Assembly (NCBI GenBank): GCA_039621445.1
Contig: CP154954.1
Coordinates: 68,234,714 to 68,298,713 of the forward strand
From: Euglena gracilis
Taxonomy: Eukaryota; Euglenida; Euglenophyceae; Euglenales
Length of the DNA stretch: 64,000 nucleotides
Direction: 5' to 3'
Shown: positions 30,683 through 42,495 of the stretch, piece after piece
How positions within the stretch are numbered: position 1 is the first letter of the stretch
How the letters are laid out: every line of letters begins with the position of its first letter
The notes under the pieces: generated by a model
Databases searched by the model: none
Seen by the model: only the letters and a program-made list of their open reading frames with translations
What the model was told of the DNA's origin: nothing
Made by a program: the position numbers and the translations under genes

Positions 30683-31492
30683 GTGATTTGGCCCAATACT
30701 TCGGTGAGGAATTCCTCATCGACAAAACAACGTAAAACCGTTCTGTGGCTTTGCACTGTATGCCACAAGATGTATAACAGTGCACCTGACCTGGGATTAC
30801 CCCTCGTCCATGTGTGCAACCCTGTGGATCGGAAATTGTTCCATAAGGATGTATACATCCCCAACTGTGCCGCCTTGGTATGCGCCAAGTGCGTGGACAG
30901 TTGGACCCACAAACACAACTTTAGATACACCGAGCGAGACGGTACGAATGTACCGATACTCTGCGTCAATTGCCTTCGAGGTACCTTCTGGCAAACTGCG
31001 GAAGGTGCAGTTCGCACAATCGTGCCAAGTGCCCATAAGCCACTGGAGGACTACTCCACCTTGCACAAAAAGTACAAGGACTTTTTCAAGTATGCCAACC
31101 TCAAGCTTGACGACTACCGCCACACGGGAATGGCCCGTGTGTGGCAGATCGACAGCGGGGCGATACGCCTCGCTGCTGAGGAGGCAGGGGTAAGATTGCC
31201 TTACCTCTGGGAGACAGCGGACAGGGAAAAGATATTTTTCCGCCTGTTCACAACCCAGGACCGAAACGTTCGCTGGTGCCTGCCACAATGGCCACCCGAA
31301 GACCACGGGATGACCTGGAAAGACTGGCTTGGGGCCGTATTACGACCCCATACAGTCCGCGCGGAATGTGCGTATCACATGCCAAATGACTTCCACCCGG
31401 GGAATGCCCCGGTGTCCGCCAATCACCCACGGATGAAGCACTTCATCTGGCCAGCCACTCTGCCCAGGAAATTCTGGGAGAAGCTGGAATGA
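30683..31492 (+). pseudogene. Cys-rich region of unknown family, copy 2
   Basis: Counterpart of 11910-12719; the 269-residue translations are the same, including CTVC, CAKC and CVNC pairs, and it ends at the same TGA (31490-31492). Past the TGA the frame differs from copy 1 after 31668, because of the 290-bp deletion, and ends at TGA near 31707. Copy 2 has lost parts 1-3, so it begins inside the gene and is 5' truncated. Confidence 0.6.
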
Positions 31493-31838
31493 TTCCTCGC
31501 GGAAAGAGCGAGTGCAACCAAGCACACAGTGCCCGAAGGATGGGTTCGGGACTTGGTGGCACCTGATTTCGAATACGAATCGCCAGAAACCTGGCTCGTA
31601 GATAGGCCACCACCAACGCAATGCCAGATGGTCCTTGTGGAAGATCCCTTGGACTCCCGCCATGATTATGACCTTGGCAGCCGGGAAACCTGGCAAGCCG
31701 CTAAGTGACACACAGCACACACCAAGCCGCTAAGTGACACACAGCGGAAATCTCTAACAGGATAATAATAGGCCAACTTGTCACTTTTCGGCCCTAAGAC
31801 CCCTTAAGGCTGCCAGACAGCAAAAATTCTGTTCTGGC

Positions 31839-32390
31839 CTAAGCCATCCCCTGTTTCACACCCGTGCTGCCATGTCCCCCGGCAGTACTGGGGTGAAGCG
31901 GAAACCCCTGCCCCGGGCCAGTTTCCGGCGTAGGATCGTTTTTTGGATCCTCCAGCCGACTTGTGTCGGAAATTTTTTCCCATTCTGCACCCCCCTGTGG
32001 CCGGAACTGGGCCATCATTTCCAAGGAGAAACTTCCCAGTGGACCCTCCCCGACCCCTGAGGGGGGTGTCACTGGGATCTCCAAGGGGGGTGCCTTTGGG
32101 GTTTCAACCCCTCCCTGCTCAGCTGAACCAGTGAGAGCCAACACCCCCCACTGGGTATCATTTCTCACAGTTTCTGGGCCAAAAAGGGGGTTTTGGGGTG
32201 AAATTTGGCCAGTGTTTGCCTGAGTTGAGGAGTCCCACCCCCCTGCCCCTTTTCCCACAGATGAGGTGGGGGGAAGACAAACCTCACCTTCTTCAATTGA
32301 GCTTTCTTGATTGATTTGTTGTCCTTCCATTTGCAATTCCAATTGTAAATCCAAGTTCAATGATTGAATGTAATTGGTTGTAATTGACAC
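31839..32390 (-). CDS. Hypothetical protein, 183 aa, copy 2
   Basis: Counterpart of 13347-13898 with Gly for Cys near residue 36. No recognised domain; weak support. Confidence 0.3.
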   Translation of the reverse strand: MSITTNYIQSLNLDLQLELQMEGQQINQESSIEEGEVCLPPTSSVGKGAGGWDSSTQANTGQISPQNPLFGPETVRNDTQWGVLALTGSAEQGGVETPKAPPLEIPVTPPSGVGEGPLGSFSLEMMAQFRPQGGAEWEKISDTSRLEDPKNDPTPETGPGQGFPLHPSTAGGHGSTGVKQGMA

Positions 32391-33528
32391 AAAAAATGCA
32401 ATGGTGAAACAAGTGAAGAGGAAAACCCTGTGAAAAGAAAATGATTTTGATGCCCTTGATGGGCAGTTAAATTTAGGATTGAGTGCGCTGATTCCTAAGC
32501 GCTCTCAAATCCCAAATCCTTGCCCATTGCATCAAAATCAACCAACCCAAGTCAAATTCAAGGTTTCCCCCCTTGATTTTGATAAATTATGCTGAATTCC
32601 ATCATTATTGAGCTGTGCAAACCCCTGCAAAAACTCCAGGAACTCAGGCGCCAATCTCTTAAAATTCTGTTCCAAGCGCTTGCAAGCGCTCTCACCAAGT
32701 CCAACATTTTCCCTTAAAACCAAAGAAAAAATGTGTAAAAAGCTTAAAATTATGCTAAATAGACCCAAAATCACCCTTTGGGAATACCTAGCATCACTCA
32801 ATCTCTCTCCTTGCACAACCAAACCATGGGCGCCGTAGGAGAGGGAATTTTAATGGAAACCTTTAGAAAGCCTTAAAATTAGAGCTAAACCGCCCTTAAA
32901 AAGGCCTTCTAAAAAGGAAAAACTCCGCCGCCCGGCGGTCGACCTCAAACGGACGTCACCCCCCTCTCCTCCCTACATTCCCCCCACCCCCGAAAAGCTG
33001 TCGCAGGCAGTCGGTTTTGTAAGTAGGCTTTTGTTTCCTAGTGCGGATATGACCGCCTAGGAGCCCTATCCGGGTATGACCGGGTAGGAGCCTGCCCCCC
33101 CTTCCACACCTCTCCCCTCGGGTTTTCAGCGAATCGCTTGGCAAACCCCGCGTGCCTTTGGCACACCCAAACTGGGTGGATGGGACACTTTGTCAGGAAA
33201 CCTGCCAAGCCCCGTTTCCCACAGTGGGCTTTTTCACACCCCACCTAAGCCGAAACGGCTAATAGGTGACCGCGAAACGCGGCTAACCTTTTGCGTGTTT
33301 TTGGGCTTTGGGTGGATGCCACTGTGCGGAAAGGAGAGACACCGAATGGAGAAGTGAACCCCACCTGGGGCAGCGTCAGATATCCTGTTTGGACTGGGAA
33401 ACCCTGGTCCATGAAGGAAATCGGGCGTAGCCCTGGGAGGGGGATGCGTACCAGGCACGTCCCAGCTCTGTAGGATATCTGCAGAGTGGGTTCTGTGACG
33501 GTCGCACCACTGTGGAAATCCACAGCTG

Positions 33529-33599
33529 GTAAGATCGTGGCAGACCCTTCTGTGATCTGCCCCTGGACACGTCAGCACTTTTCTCTCCTTCCCCCACAG
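33529..33599 (+). other. Candidate 71-bp intron, copy 2
   Basis: Same GTAAGATCG donor and CCCCCACAG acceptor as 15037-15107. Confidence 0.45.
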
Positions 33600-34013
33600 G
33601 TGGCATTCTTCATTGTCATTCTTCCAAAGTTTGACCATTGGTTTTGTCAGAGGGAAAAACCCTCGGAACAGTCGAACTTGATCTCAGAAGAAACTTATGA
33701 GTCTTTGCTTTGTGCTTTGCTTCTTGGGGAATTGGGAAGAAAAGGGGAAAACCACTTTTCGTTACTCCAAAGACTTTTCCCTACCATAAGTGGGCTGCGC
33801 ACCAAGGCGAAAGCGAAAGGCTTTTTCAGAAAGTCCCAAAAAGGGGGAAAGGGAAAGCTTTGGACGTACACTCAAACTCCGCTGAAAGCTTTGGGAAAGC
33901 AGTGTCCAAAAATTGGACCCGTTTGCAGGGATCCTTTTTTTATGTCTTTTTTCATTTTCGACGAAACAGGGGTAAACAACAGAAAAAAACACGTTTTTTA
34001 TTGTCGAAAATGA
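33600..34013 (+). CDS. Hypothetical exon-like open frame, copy 2
   Basis: Counterpart of 15108-15521 with at least three replacements. No domain recognised. Confidence 0.3.
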   Translation: MAFFIVILPKFDHWFCQREKPSEQSNLISEETYESLLCALLLGELGRKGENHFSLLQRLFPTISGLRTKAKAKGFFRKSQKGGKGKLWTYTQTPLKALGKQCPKIGPVCRDPFFMSFFIFDETGVNNRKKHVFYCRK

Positions 34014-34109
34014 GAAATTCGCGCATACGCGATTTACTGTGATGGAGTCCTAATTTTAGCTGTGGGCCTTGAGTTTCCTTTCTTTCTGTGTTCATTTTTT
34101 TCGTTCGCA

Positions 34110-34542
34110 GACGATGCGGACAACTGAGAGCCCCTGGTGGGGTTCAGGATTTCAACTATCTGAAGTTTCGAGTGTCCAGTTTCAAGTTGAAGCCTAAGCC
34201 CAAGTCAAGTGGTCAAGTATCAAGAACAACATCGGGACACCTTACAAGGTACAAGGAAGGTCCCAATACAAGTCCAAGGTGTGAAATGAAGTACAAGACT
34301 GTTGTCAAGCGTTCTCGCTGTGGACAGGGCTTATCAGCCCCTTTTTGTAGCTGGTGCAGAACTTCACCATGCTGTGAGTTGAAGCCAAGTCCAAGTCAAA
34401 TCATCAAGATCAAGAACAATGTCGGGAAACAAGTCACAAGGTACAAGGAAAGTCCTGTCTAAGGTGTGAAATGAAGTGGTGGACAGGGCTTATCGTCCCC
34501 TTTTTGCAGCTGCTGCAGAACTTCACCATGCTGTGACATTTC
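34110..34542 (+). repeat. Two-copy tandem repeat, copy 2
   Basis: Counterpart of 15618-16050, also preceded by the TTCGTTCGCAG acceptor-like site. Confidence 0.6.
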
Positions 34543-35409
34543 TGGTTTGCTGCCGGGGCTTGGGGCCCCATAATAGCTATTTTATGTCAACCCCTCGACC
34601 TGATCATGTCCATGGATTGTATTTCGGCTGTGAACTGGATTAAAGTTGCGAACTGTTCACTTGTTTCTTTTCTGCTGCCTCAATGCACTGTGAACATTTT
34701 TGAAAAGGGGATGTGATCTGTCAATTGGCATGGATCTAAATTTTGGATCTTCCATCTGGGTTTTTTCTCTCTCGAAGTGATCCACCTTTGGTTCCACAGG
34801 GCCCAGTTTTGTTCCACAGTGGGGGACCAGTTTTGTTCAACTGGGTGGGGGGGGGCATTTTTGTGCCACAGTTGGCCTGAGGCGTGCCACAGTTTTGGCC
34901 ACTTTTTTGGGTGCCACGGTTATCAGCCACATGGTGGCACAGTTATGGGCCAATTTTTGGCCACGGGTGGGGCCACAGTTTTTGGACCATCTGGGTGCCA
35001 TAGTTTTGGGCCAATTTTTTGCCACAGATGTGGGCCACCTGGGTCACACAGATATTTTGTCCCGAACCGCCCCCTCCCCTGCGCCCCGTTTTTTTGTCCT
35101 GAGCAGCGGTTTGTTTCGACGGTTGGACCTTGAAAACAAAAACCGCTCCGCCGTAGAGGAGCCATAGAATAGCGGCCGGAGGACTTGATATCTCTCGTTT
35201 GGGTAGAATTTCTCCTTCGCCGAAAAGACGGATCGCCCTTTCTTCAACGCCTCCATACTCCTGCACGACATGTTTTTTTGGGCTGTTTTTTTTCCATTCA
35301 TTTATAAAAAACCTCGGCCCTTTTTCATCCGTTTAAAAACGAGGTTGTTTTAAAACTACCGGCACCCCTGCCCGTTTGGCCAAAGTTTCTATTGCGGTAG
35401 TAATGGTGT

Positions 35410-36851
35410 TCAACCGATTATCGGTAGTTCGACTTTGCGAACCGTTTGTCCATCCGAAGGTGGTTGGAGTCCGGAGACCTTTGTAGAAAGTGCTTGTACG
35501 CGTTTTTGTAAATGGGAAATGTTTTGTAAGGTTTTGTGTTGGGTATTCAAATCCGCAAATGCGGTTTCAATGCCGGTGACATCCGGAATTGAATTTTGAA
35601 TACTGCTACACCGTTTGTGCAAATCCGCAAACGCAGATTCGATTTTGTTCACAACTGCTTGTAAATGATTGTGCAAATCGGTTACATTAGATCGTAGTGC
35701 TCCCATGCTTGGATTTTTGGGGGAAGTTTCCGCAAAGCGGCGTTGTAAGTCTCCAATTGCAGTTTGTACTCCCGAAACATCCGCAAAAGCGTTTTTCAGG
35801 CCTGCAAACGCAGTTTGGAGGTCCGCATTCGCGGTTTGTAATGCAGTAATGACCGTTTTCTCGGCCTTGGTGTTCCGCATTCGCGGTTTGTAGGCTAAGA
35901 ATCACCGCATCGCGGGATTGGAGCTCCACCGTAGCGGTTTGTAGCGCACTGGAAGCAGTTTCAAGTTTTTGTATATCATTTTGCCACTTTTCATGGAGGA
36001 AATCCTGCCGATACGTGATTTCCGCCACTTGAGTGTGCAATGTGGTCAAATTGTAGGAAACTTCACCGCATTTGCAGGAAGTTTGTTCCAAACGAGCAAT
36101 CCGCTTTTCCAGTTGTTGAGAAAAAGCCCTTTGTACATAGTTTTCGCGTATTTGTGCAAAGTTTTGATGAAAACTCGCGTTTTCATCACCTAAACACAAA
36201 ACGCTTTCTTCGGACTGTTGTACAAACATTGGACAAAGTTGAAAAGTGCTCATATGACACATATGAGCCCAGTTCCGCACCCGTAGGCGCATTATCCCGT
36301 TGTTGTAACCGGGACTGCATTTCTTGCATTGTATAAGAAAAGTTTTCCAGTTGTGGGAACAGTTGTTGTAGATTTTGTTGTAAATGTGAAAGTTTTGCGT
36401 TATTCCGCGATTCCGCGGTTTGGAGGGTCTCTTGTACCTGTTGGAAGTTTTGCACCAAGGTGTCGCGCAAAAATGCGTCAAAACCTTGGTGGAGGTTCTG
36501 AAGGTCCATTGTAGTGGAGTTGAAATTCTTTTGGCAAAATTGTCCAAATTCTTGGATATATTGCCAAAGAAAATCCAGCTTGCCGAAAACGGCCTTGTGA
36601 CTGTCTTCATCAAATTGTAGGACTTGGTTCAGTGTTTTAGCGCAATTTTGGACACATGCTTCGATGTGTCGAAATTGGTGTTGTAGTGGGTGGTTCTCCG
36701 GTAAATTTGCGACTACGCGCTCAACGGTATTACTGGAGAACTCATCCCGGTCTTCCTCGGAGTCATTGTCCATGGGAACAATGACACCGGCAGTGTCCGG
36801 GACCACCAACCGCATTTCAGCGGACCAAGGTAGAGCTGGGATTTCTTCCAA
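35410..36851 (-). pseudogene. Coiled-coil protein gene, copy 2
   Basis: Counterpart of 16923-18364; the three frame segments have the same lengths (221, 308 and 156 residue open frames), so both frame changes are conserved. Only about four substitutions were noticed over 1.4 kb. Confidence 0.55.
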
Positions 36852-36884
36852 TTGTGGAGGGGGGCAAGTCCCGAATGGGGCTTA

Positions 36885-37090
36885 CCCCCCCCCCCTTTAT
36901 TGTCCCACAGACCTGCCCCCGTGGGGCCCGACCGGACAATAAAGGGGGGGGGACAATAAAGGGGAACCAGAGGAATTTCATTGGCCGGGCCAAAAAAAAC
37001 CTCCGTCGGCCCGGGCCCAGGGACAATAAAGGGGGGAGGGACAATAAAGGGGGAGGTACCGGTGGTAGGGCCGGGGGGGGGTTGAAAAAA
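36885..37090 (+). repeat. Homopolymer-core element, core GGACAATAAA, copy 2
   Basis: Counterpart of 18395-18600; core words unchanged, C and G run lengths changed. Confidence 0.75.
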
Positions 37091-37420
37091 AACAAGGTGT
37101 TTCCAACCCGTCCTCGTAAGGGGGGGGACTCCGCTGGCAATTGGGTGCCAAAAGGCACTAATTGCCAACACAATTCGGACACTCTGCCGGCTTGTGAGTT
37201 AGACTCCGCGGAAGCGGAGGAGGTCCGTAGACCCATTGTAGGGTTATGTTGTACCGCAAATGCGGCTGTTGTAAGGTTGGGTCCGCGAATGCGGGTTGGG
37301 TCCGTAGACCCTTGGAAGTGGGGGGCACCACCGAAGCGGCTTGGGTCCGAAGACCCTTGGAGGGGGGGCACCGCCGAAGCGGTTTGTTGTAGGGGGGGAC
37401 ACCGCGAAAGCGGTTTGGGT

Positions 37421-38095
37421 TCAAAAACCCAGTTGTGAGGGGGGTACCGCCGAAGCGGCTCTGGCGTCCGCCCCTTGTAAGGAAAAAAATTCCACCGCAG
37501 AAGCGGCTCGGGCATCCGCCCCTTGTGAATAAAAATTTTCTGTCGCTAAAGCGACTTGGGCATCTGCCCCTTGTGGATAAAAAGTTTCTGTCGCGTTAGC
37601 GACTTTGGTCGTCCGCCCCTTGTGGATCCGTTTCAGGGGGGGGGGTTGGTTCGGAAAACCCATTGTAGGGGGGGTTGGGGTCCGAAAACTCATTGTAAGG
37701 CGGGTTGGGGTCCGAGAACACATTGTAGGGGGGGTTGGGGCCCGAAAACCCGTTGTAGGGGGGGATGGGGTCCGAAAACCCATTGTAAGGTGGGTTGGGG
37801 TCCGAAAACCCATTGTAGGGGGGGGGGGGGGTCCGAAAACCCCTCGTAGGGGAGGATTGGGTCCGAAAACCCATTGTGGGGGGGGTTGGGGTCCGAAAAC
37901 CCGGTGTAGGAGGGGATTGGGTCCGAAAACCCATTGTGGGGGGGGGGGATCAGCCGAAGCGGCTTGTACACCTGTCCCTTTTGTAAAATTGTACACCGCC
38001 GAAGCGGTTTTGTCTGCATTCTGCAGTTTACGGAGTGAACCTATTTTCAATTCATAGTTAATAGGTGCATTCCAATTGGGATTTGTACTCTGCAT
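37421..38095 (-). CDS. Repeat protein, 224 aa, single open frame in copy 2
   Basis: Begins MQSTNPNWNAPINYELKIGS, passes in one frame through the Pro-rich repeats (MGFRTPTPPT-like 10-residue units) and the QGADARAASAV units, and ends PPSQLGF. In copy 1 the same DNA is broken into several frames by different G-run lengths. The unit of 30 bp keeps an open frame in more than one phase, so coding in this frame is not proved. Possible N-terminus of the coiled-coil gene downstream on this strand. Confidence 0.4.
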   Translation of the reverse strand: MQSTNPNWNAPINYELKIGSLRKLQNADKTASAVYNFTKGTGVQAASADPPPPQWVFGPNPLLHRVFGPQPPPQWVFGPNPPLRGVFGPPPPPTMGFRTPTHLTMGFRTPSPPTTGFRAPTPPTMCSRTPTRLTMSFRTPTPPTMGFPNQPPPLKRIHKGRTTKVANATETFYPQGADAQVALATENFYSQGADARAASAVEFFSLQGADARAASAVPPSQLGF

Positions 38096-39374
38096 ATTTT
38101 GTGAAAAAAATTGTGAAAATTAATCCAAAAACCTAAAAATTTAAGCAAAGGTGGGGAGATCAGGGACTTTTTATGCGGCCGTAGTTGCTTGTACAACCTG
38201 AGGCTCCTCGCCCGTGCGTACGAGCTGGAGCTCATCTAAAAATTTGTGGGGGGTCATAAGACCATTTACCTAATCTGTTACGTCCCGCCCTTTCTCTTTC
38301 GCTTTTCCATTTTTCCAAGAAAAGGCGCGGGAGTAACAAAATAAAATTTATAAACCCTTTAAACCCCTTTATGCAGAGCACAAGGCAAAGGGAGAAGAGA
38401 TTTTGTTTTGGGACCCGAGTCCCTTTTCTGTTGTTCTTGTTGACCTCTTCGGGTCTTGATAAACAGAAAAGAAAAAAATGTAAAGATTGGGGTCTTCGCC
38501 CCTCAAAGGAAAACCTGCTTATGAAACCAACCCAAGAAAACCTCAAGCTGAAAGGAAAGAAATTCGGTGGTGGGGCGAACCGAATCCACCGACCAGTGGC
38601 ACAGCCTGCTAGATTTGAGTGTTCAGGGGGGAGGGAGGCTATGTACAGATGGGGGAACCCCATGGATAGTCCGAGTGAAGTACAAAGGAAAGGGCTGTGA
38701 AGCGCACGGTGCAGAAGGAGAGAGGTGGTGTGTTAGCTGCACGGCGGGCGGGAGGTAGCTAGGGGGAGTGGGTGTTCCTTCCGGCGGAGTGCTCTTGGCG
38801 CTGGTCGCTTTAGGTGTCTCTGGGTGATTTTTTCTTGGTGGCTTTTGTGTGTACGGTTATAGGTCTTGGTGTGCTCCGCCCGGGGGTGCCTGGTGTTGTT
38901 CAAGGCATGCGTGCCTTGGTCGCCAGGATTTTGGCTATTTGCCTCGTTAGGGATATCGACAGTTGGCCCTGCAGTTCGTTTGCTTTGCTCTGGCGCTGCT
39001 CTCCCTCTTGCCAGGAGGCAGCTCTTTGTAGTATTCGTTTGATGTTATTGGCTCCTTCTGGTCCCCAGCCACCCCATGTGCCGAAGGCGGCTGCGGTGAA
39101 GCTCCCTCGTGCCTTTTGGCAGGGCTCGTCATACTTGTCGTGTTTCTGTTTTTTTTTTGTTTCAGAAACAGTTTCCACTTTTCTTTGCTTTGTCGATTGG
39201 CATTCTGCCAACTGTGGACGATCTCAAGCTAAGTAGGAACCAAGTGTTTCTTATTCTGCAGGAGAATTCCCTAACTGGGACGTCATCACCAGTTGATGCA
39301 GAATCACATAGCACTGTGTGCAGCTGTCCAAAGGCCAATTAACAGGCATTCGCCATTTGTAGCACATAATGCCA

Positions 39375-39722
39375 GCGACCAAAGATTTCCATCTGAATGT
39401 GTTCCTGTTGGTGTAAGGAACTTATTTGGACCCATCCCGACCATTTCCGGGTGGTTTGGATCCGCCACAGACCATTTTTATGACACCGACTAGTTTGCAT
39501 ACAGTTTTCTTCGTAAAAAGTCGGCGAGACTGGCCCGTAACTACATTAGAGTGGGTGGTCGGCGGACTAATCCGCCGACCACCCACTACCCCCCCCCCCC
39601 CACGTCTCGCCGACTAGCTGCCGCCCAGGCCTAGTCGGCCGACCAGTTGGGTGGTCGGCCGACTAGTCGGCCGACCACCCAGGACCCCCCCCCCCCCCAA
39701 GTCTACCACCTAGAGCCGTCAG
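39375..39722 (+). repeat. Dispersed foldback repeat, copy at 39.4 kb
   Basis: Duplicate of 20878-21225 with small changes (for example GCAGACC to GCCGACC restores a palindrome arm). Confidence 0.8.
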
Positions 39723-40525
39723 AAGTGAAGATGGCGCCGGCCATAAACGGACAAGAAGCTTAGTGCAACCAAGGGGGTCACAGGGGAGGGGTCACGGGGG
39801 GGGGTGACCCCCGTGGCCTAGGTTTGGGGGAGGGGGGGCTTGCAAGTGCTTAGAACACCCTCCATTTTCGCACAATTGAGCAATAACTGGCTGATTTGTG
39901 TCCTCTCGTACTTAATTCCTTCTTTTCAGGGTTTTTTTTGGCAAATGGGCACCTTAAAATGCTTTGTTCTATTGTCAGCATTTTTTGGAATTGCTTGTGG
40001 TGACCATGGATTCATTTATTTTTGGTTTTGAAAGACCCCGCCTGGGGGTTTCAAGACTATCTGGTGGGTTTGGGCTGCAAGCTGCAATCATGGGTCAGTG
40101 CGGTCCTGTTGTATTCTGCACTTGGATTCATTTATTCACAGAAGTTTCAATGGGCGAGTCACCCGCCGTTGTTGTGTTTTTTGTTGCATTTTTTCGAATT
40201 GTGTTGCATTCCCCCACTCTCCTGATGTTGGGGCTAACCGGCATAGGCCGAAAATACTCTCCGCAAAGGCCCAACTCATTGGGGCGGGGGGTCAAAGTGG
40301 TGTTTCTGAGGCTGTTACACCAAAAAAAAACATCAAAGAACGTTCAACCCAGGAAGATTTTGGTCTTTTCCCCCACCAGCTGGGTCTTGCCCAGAGCTGG
40401 CATGGTTGGATTGGCTTTGGAGAAAAGAGGTGCCCCTCCCCGTAAGGTCATTGCCATGCCATTGCCACGCCACCCCCCAATTCAAGAAGACCCCCTGACC
40501 CTTGATTCTAAGGGTGAGGCTAGGT

Positions 40526-40985
40526 GGGGGTTGGGCAAGGGGGGGGGGGGGGGCTGGGGGGGCGAGCGGCCGCGCGGCGCCGCGCGGGGTGGGGGGGGAG
40601 GGGGGGGGAGGGGGGTCGAGGGCGGCCGCGCGGGCGGAACGCATCCTAAAATCGGTGATTTTCGGGTCCAAAAAGTGGTCATTTTTTGCCATTTTTGGGC
40701 CATTTTTGACCAAAAAAGTGCTTTTTTGGCCGCGCGCAGAGCGCGCGGCCCCCAAATTTGCCATTTTGTGTCCGAAAAGGGTCATTTTTGGTCATTTTTG
40801 GGCCTCAAAAATCGCGATTTTTTTCACCAAAAAATTTTCCCTTGGCTATGCTAGGCACAGGGGGGGAGGGGGGGGGCCGGGGGGGGGGAGCGAGCCGGCC
40901 GCGGGCGGCCGCGCAGGGGGCCGCGGGGGGGGGGGGGGGGGAGGGGGGGGGTCCCGGACCCCCCCGAGCGGCGCGCCTAGCCTCC
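40526..40985 (+). mobile_element. MITE-like element E1, copy 2
   Basis: Counterpart of 22029-22504. Left TIR decayed (GGGGGTTGGGC) and left TSD GGT against AGT on the right; the centre is conserved. Confidence 0.75.
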
Positions 40986-41789
40986 AGTGGAATGAGGCTG
41001 CCACAAACAGATCACACTTATCAAAAGGTCTTATTTTTGGGGGTGTTCCCCCCGCGTCCCCCCCCCCGTCCCCAGGGGTGTTGGGGAAACTCCCCAGCCA
41101 AAGTAGGTGGTGGGGGGGGTGCACCCCCCCCCAGGGGGGTACGGTGGTTGGGGGGTCCCCCCCCCTAGTTTTGGAAGGGCGTCCCCGCCCACCCCCATCC
41201 CCCTCCTCTGCGAGGGCAAAAAAATTTTGCCCTCGAAGCGCCGGGTGTGTAATTTAGGACTTTTTTGAGGCTCAACATGACATTTTGACAAAATGGCCAA
41301 AATTGGGCGAAAAATGGCTGTAACTAGGCTAGGTGGGGAGTTGTTGGGAAATCAAAATACTGTTATGTAGGGCATTTTTATACACAAATTGTGGCTGAGC
41401 CCAGATTTCAGCCTGAAAACGTGTTCAGCCAGGGGGCCCCCGAAGGGGGCCCCCTGAACACGTGTTCAGGCTGAAATCTGGGCTCAGCCACAATTTGTTT
41501 AAAAACGTTTTCAGAGCCCGCCAAATGCCTGCCCTGAAATTCGTGGTCATGATTCACGCAAGGGGTCAAAAACGCGAATTTGTGAAACTCGGACCCAAAA
41601 AAACGGCGCCCTCACTGAAAACGTGCCCGAACACAGATGCCTTCACTGAAAACGTGTCATTGCCACAAATGCCCTCACTGAAAACGTGCCTGAACACAAA
41701 TGCCTTCACTGAAAACGTGTCATTGCCACAAATGCCCTCACTGAAAACGTGTCACCCCCCCTTTTTTTATTTTTTTCCTTTTTCCCGCA

Positions 41790-42333
41790 GCCCTGCCAAT
41801 ATGGCCAAACGCACGGCAAACTTTGTGAATGGTCTTTTGCCACCACCCCCTAGGACGGAACTGTTCCTGGCTGCTCTCGCGGTATACCAGCAAGATGCCA
41901 AGAAGCCGAAGTTGACCCCCTTCATGGCACCTTGCTGGCACAGGGCAACACAAAGAAAAAGTCCGGCTCCGTGGGTGTAGAGCTTGCTGCTGTTGCCAAC
42001 TGTTTGGAGTTCGCCAAACTGTGTCAACATCGGCAAGCCTCTTATCCTGAGCTGCATGCTTTCTTTGTTGCCTGGACGGGATGGGAGCTGGAACCCAGCC
42101 TGTTGTTCGATGAGGCGAGCGTCATCGAACAATGTGTGGCTCAATGTGAGCAGCAGTCGGGAACTTTGTTCGTTTCAGGGAATCGTTCGGCAACCTCTTT
42201 TCAGACATACGTGAATGCCGTCGCTCGGGCATTCCGCAAAACAACGACCGAGGGAGTAGTGTTGCCTTCCTCAGATCGCCAATTCCGCCACTTCAACGAG
42301 ATGTTTTCGCGTTTGTGTCCCGACTGCCTATAA
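41790..42333 (+). pseudogene. Exon-like ORF with frame change, copy 2
   Basis: Counterpart of 23306-23849. The 133-residue second part is the same as in copy 1. Confidence 0.5.
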
Positions 42334-42495
42334 ATGTGGTTTCTGTGGTGTTGCCATTCCGAAAATCCAAATTGTGTGGAGCTGAACAAAGTTGTCTGTG
42401 ACGCCTGCGGTTTGGCATATCATTTTCATTGCCAAGATTTGCGGCGGCCACCAAAGTATGGCTCTTTTTTGTGTAAAGCCTGTCGTGTGCCGTGA
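42334..42495 (+). CDS. PHD-finger-like module, copy 2
   Basis: Counterpart of 23860-24021; Arg7 is replaced by Cys. It follows the previous ORF almost directly (TAA then ATG overlap as TAAATG) because the 10-base segment is missing. Confidence 0.5.
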   Translation: MWFLWCCHSENPNCVELNKVVCDACGLAYHFHCQDLRRPPKYGSFLCKACRVP

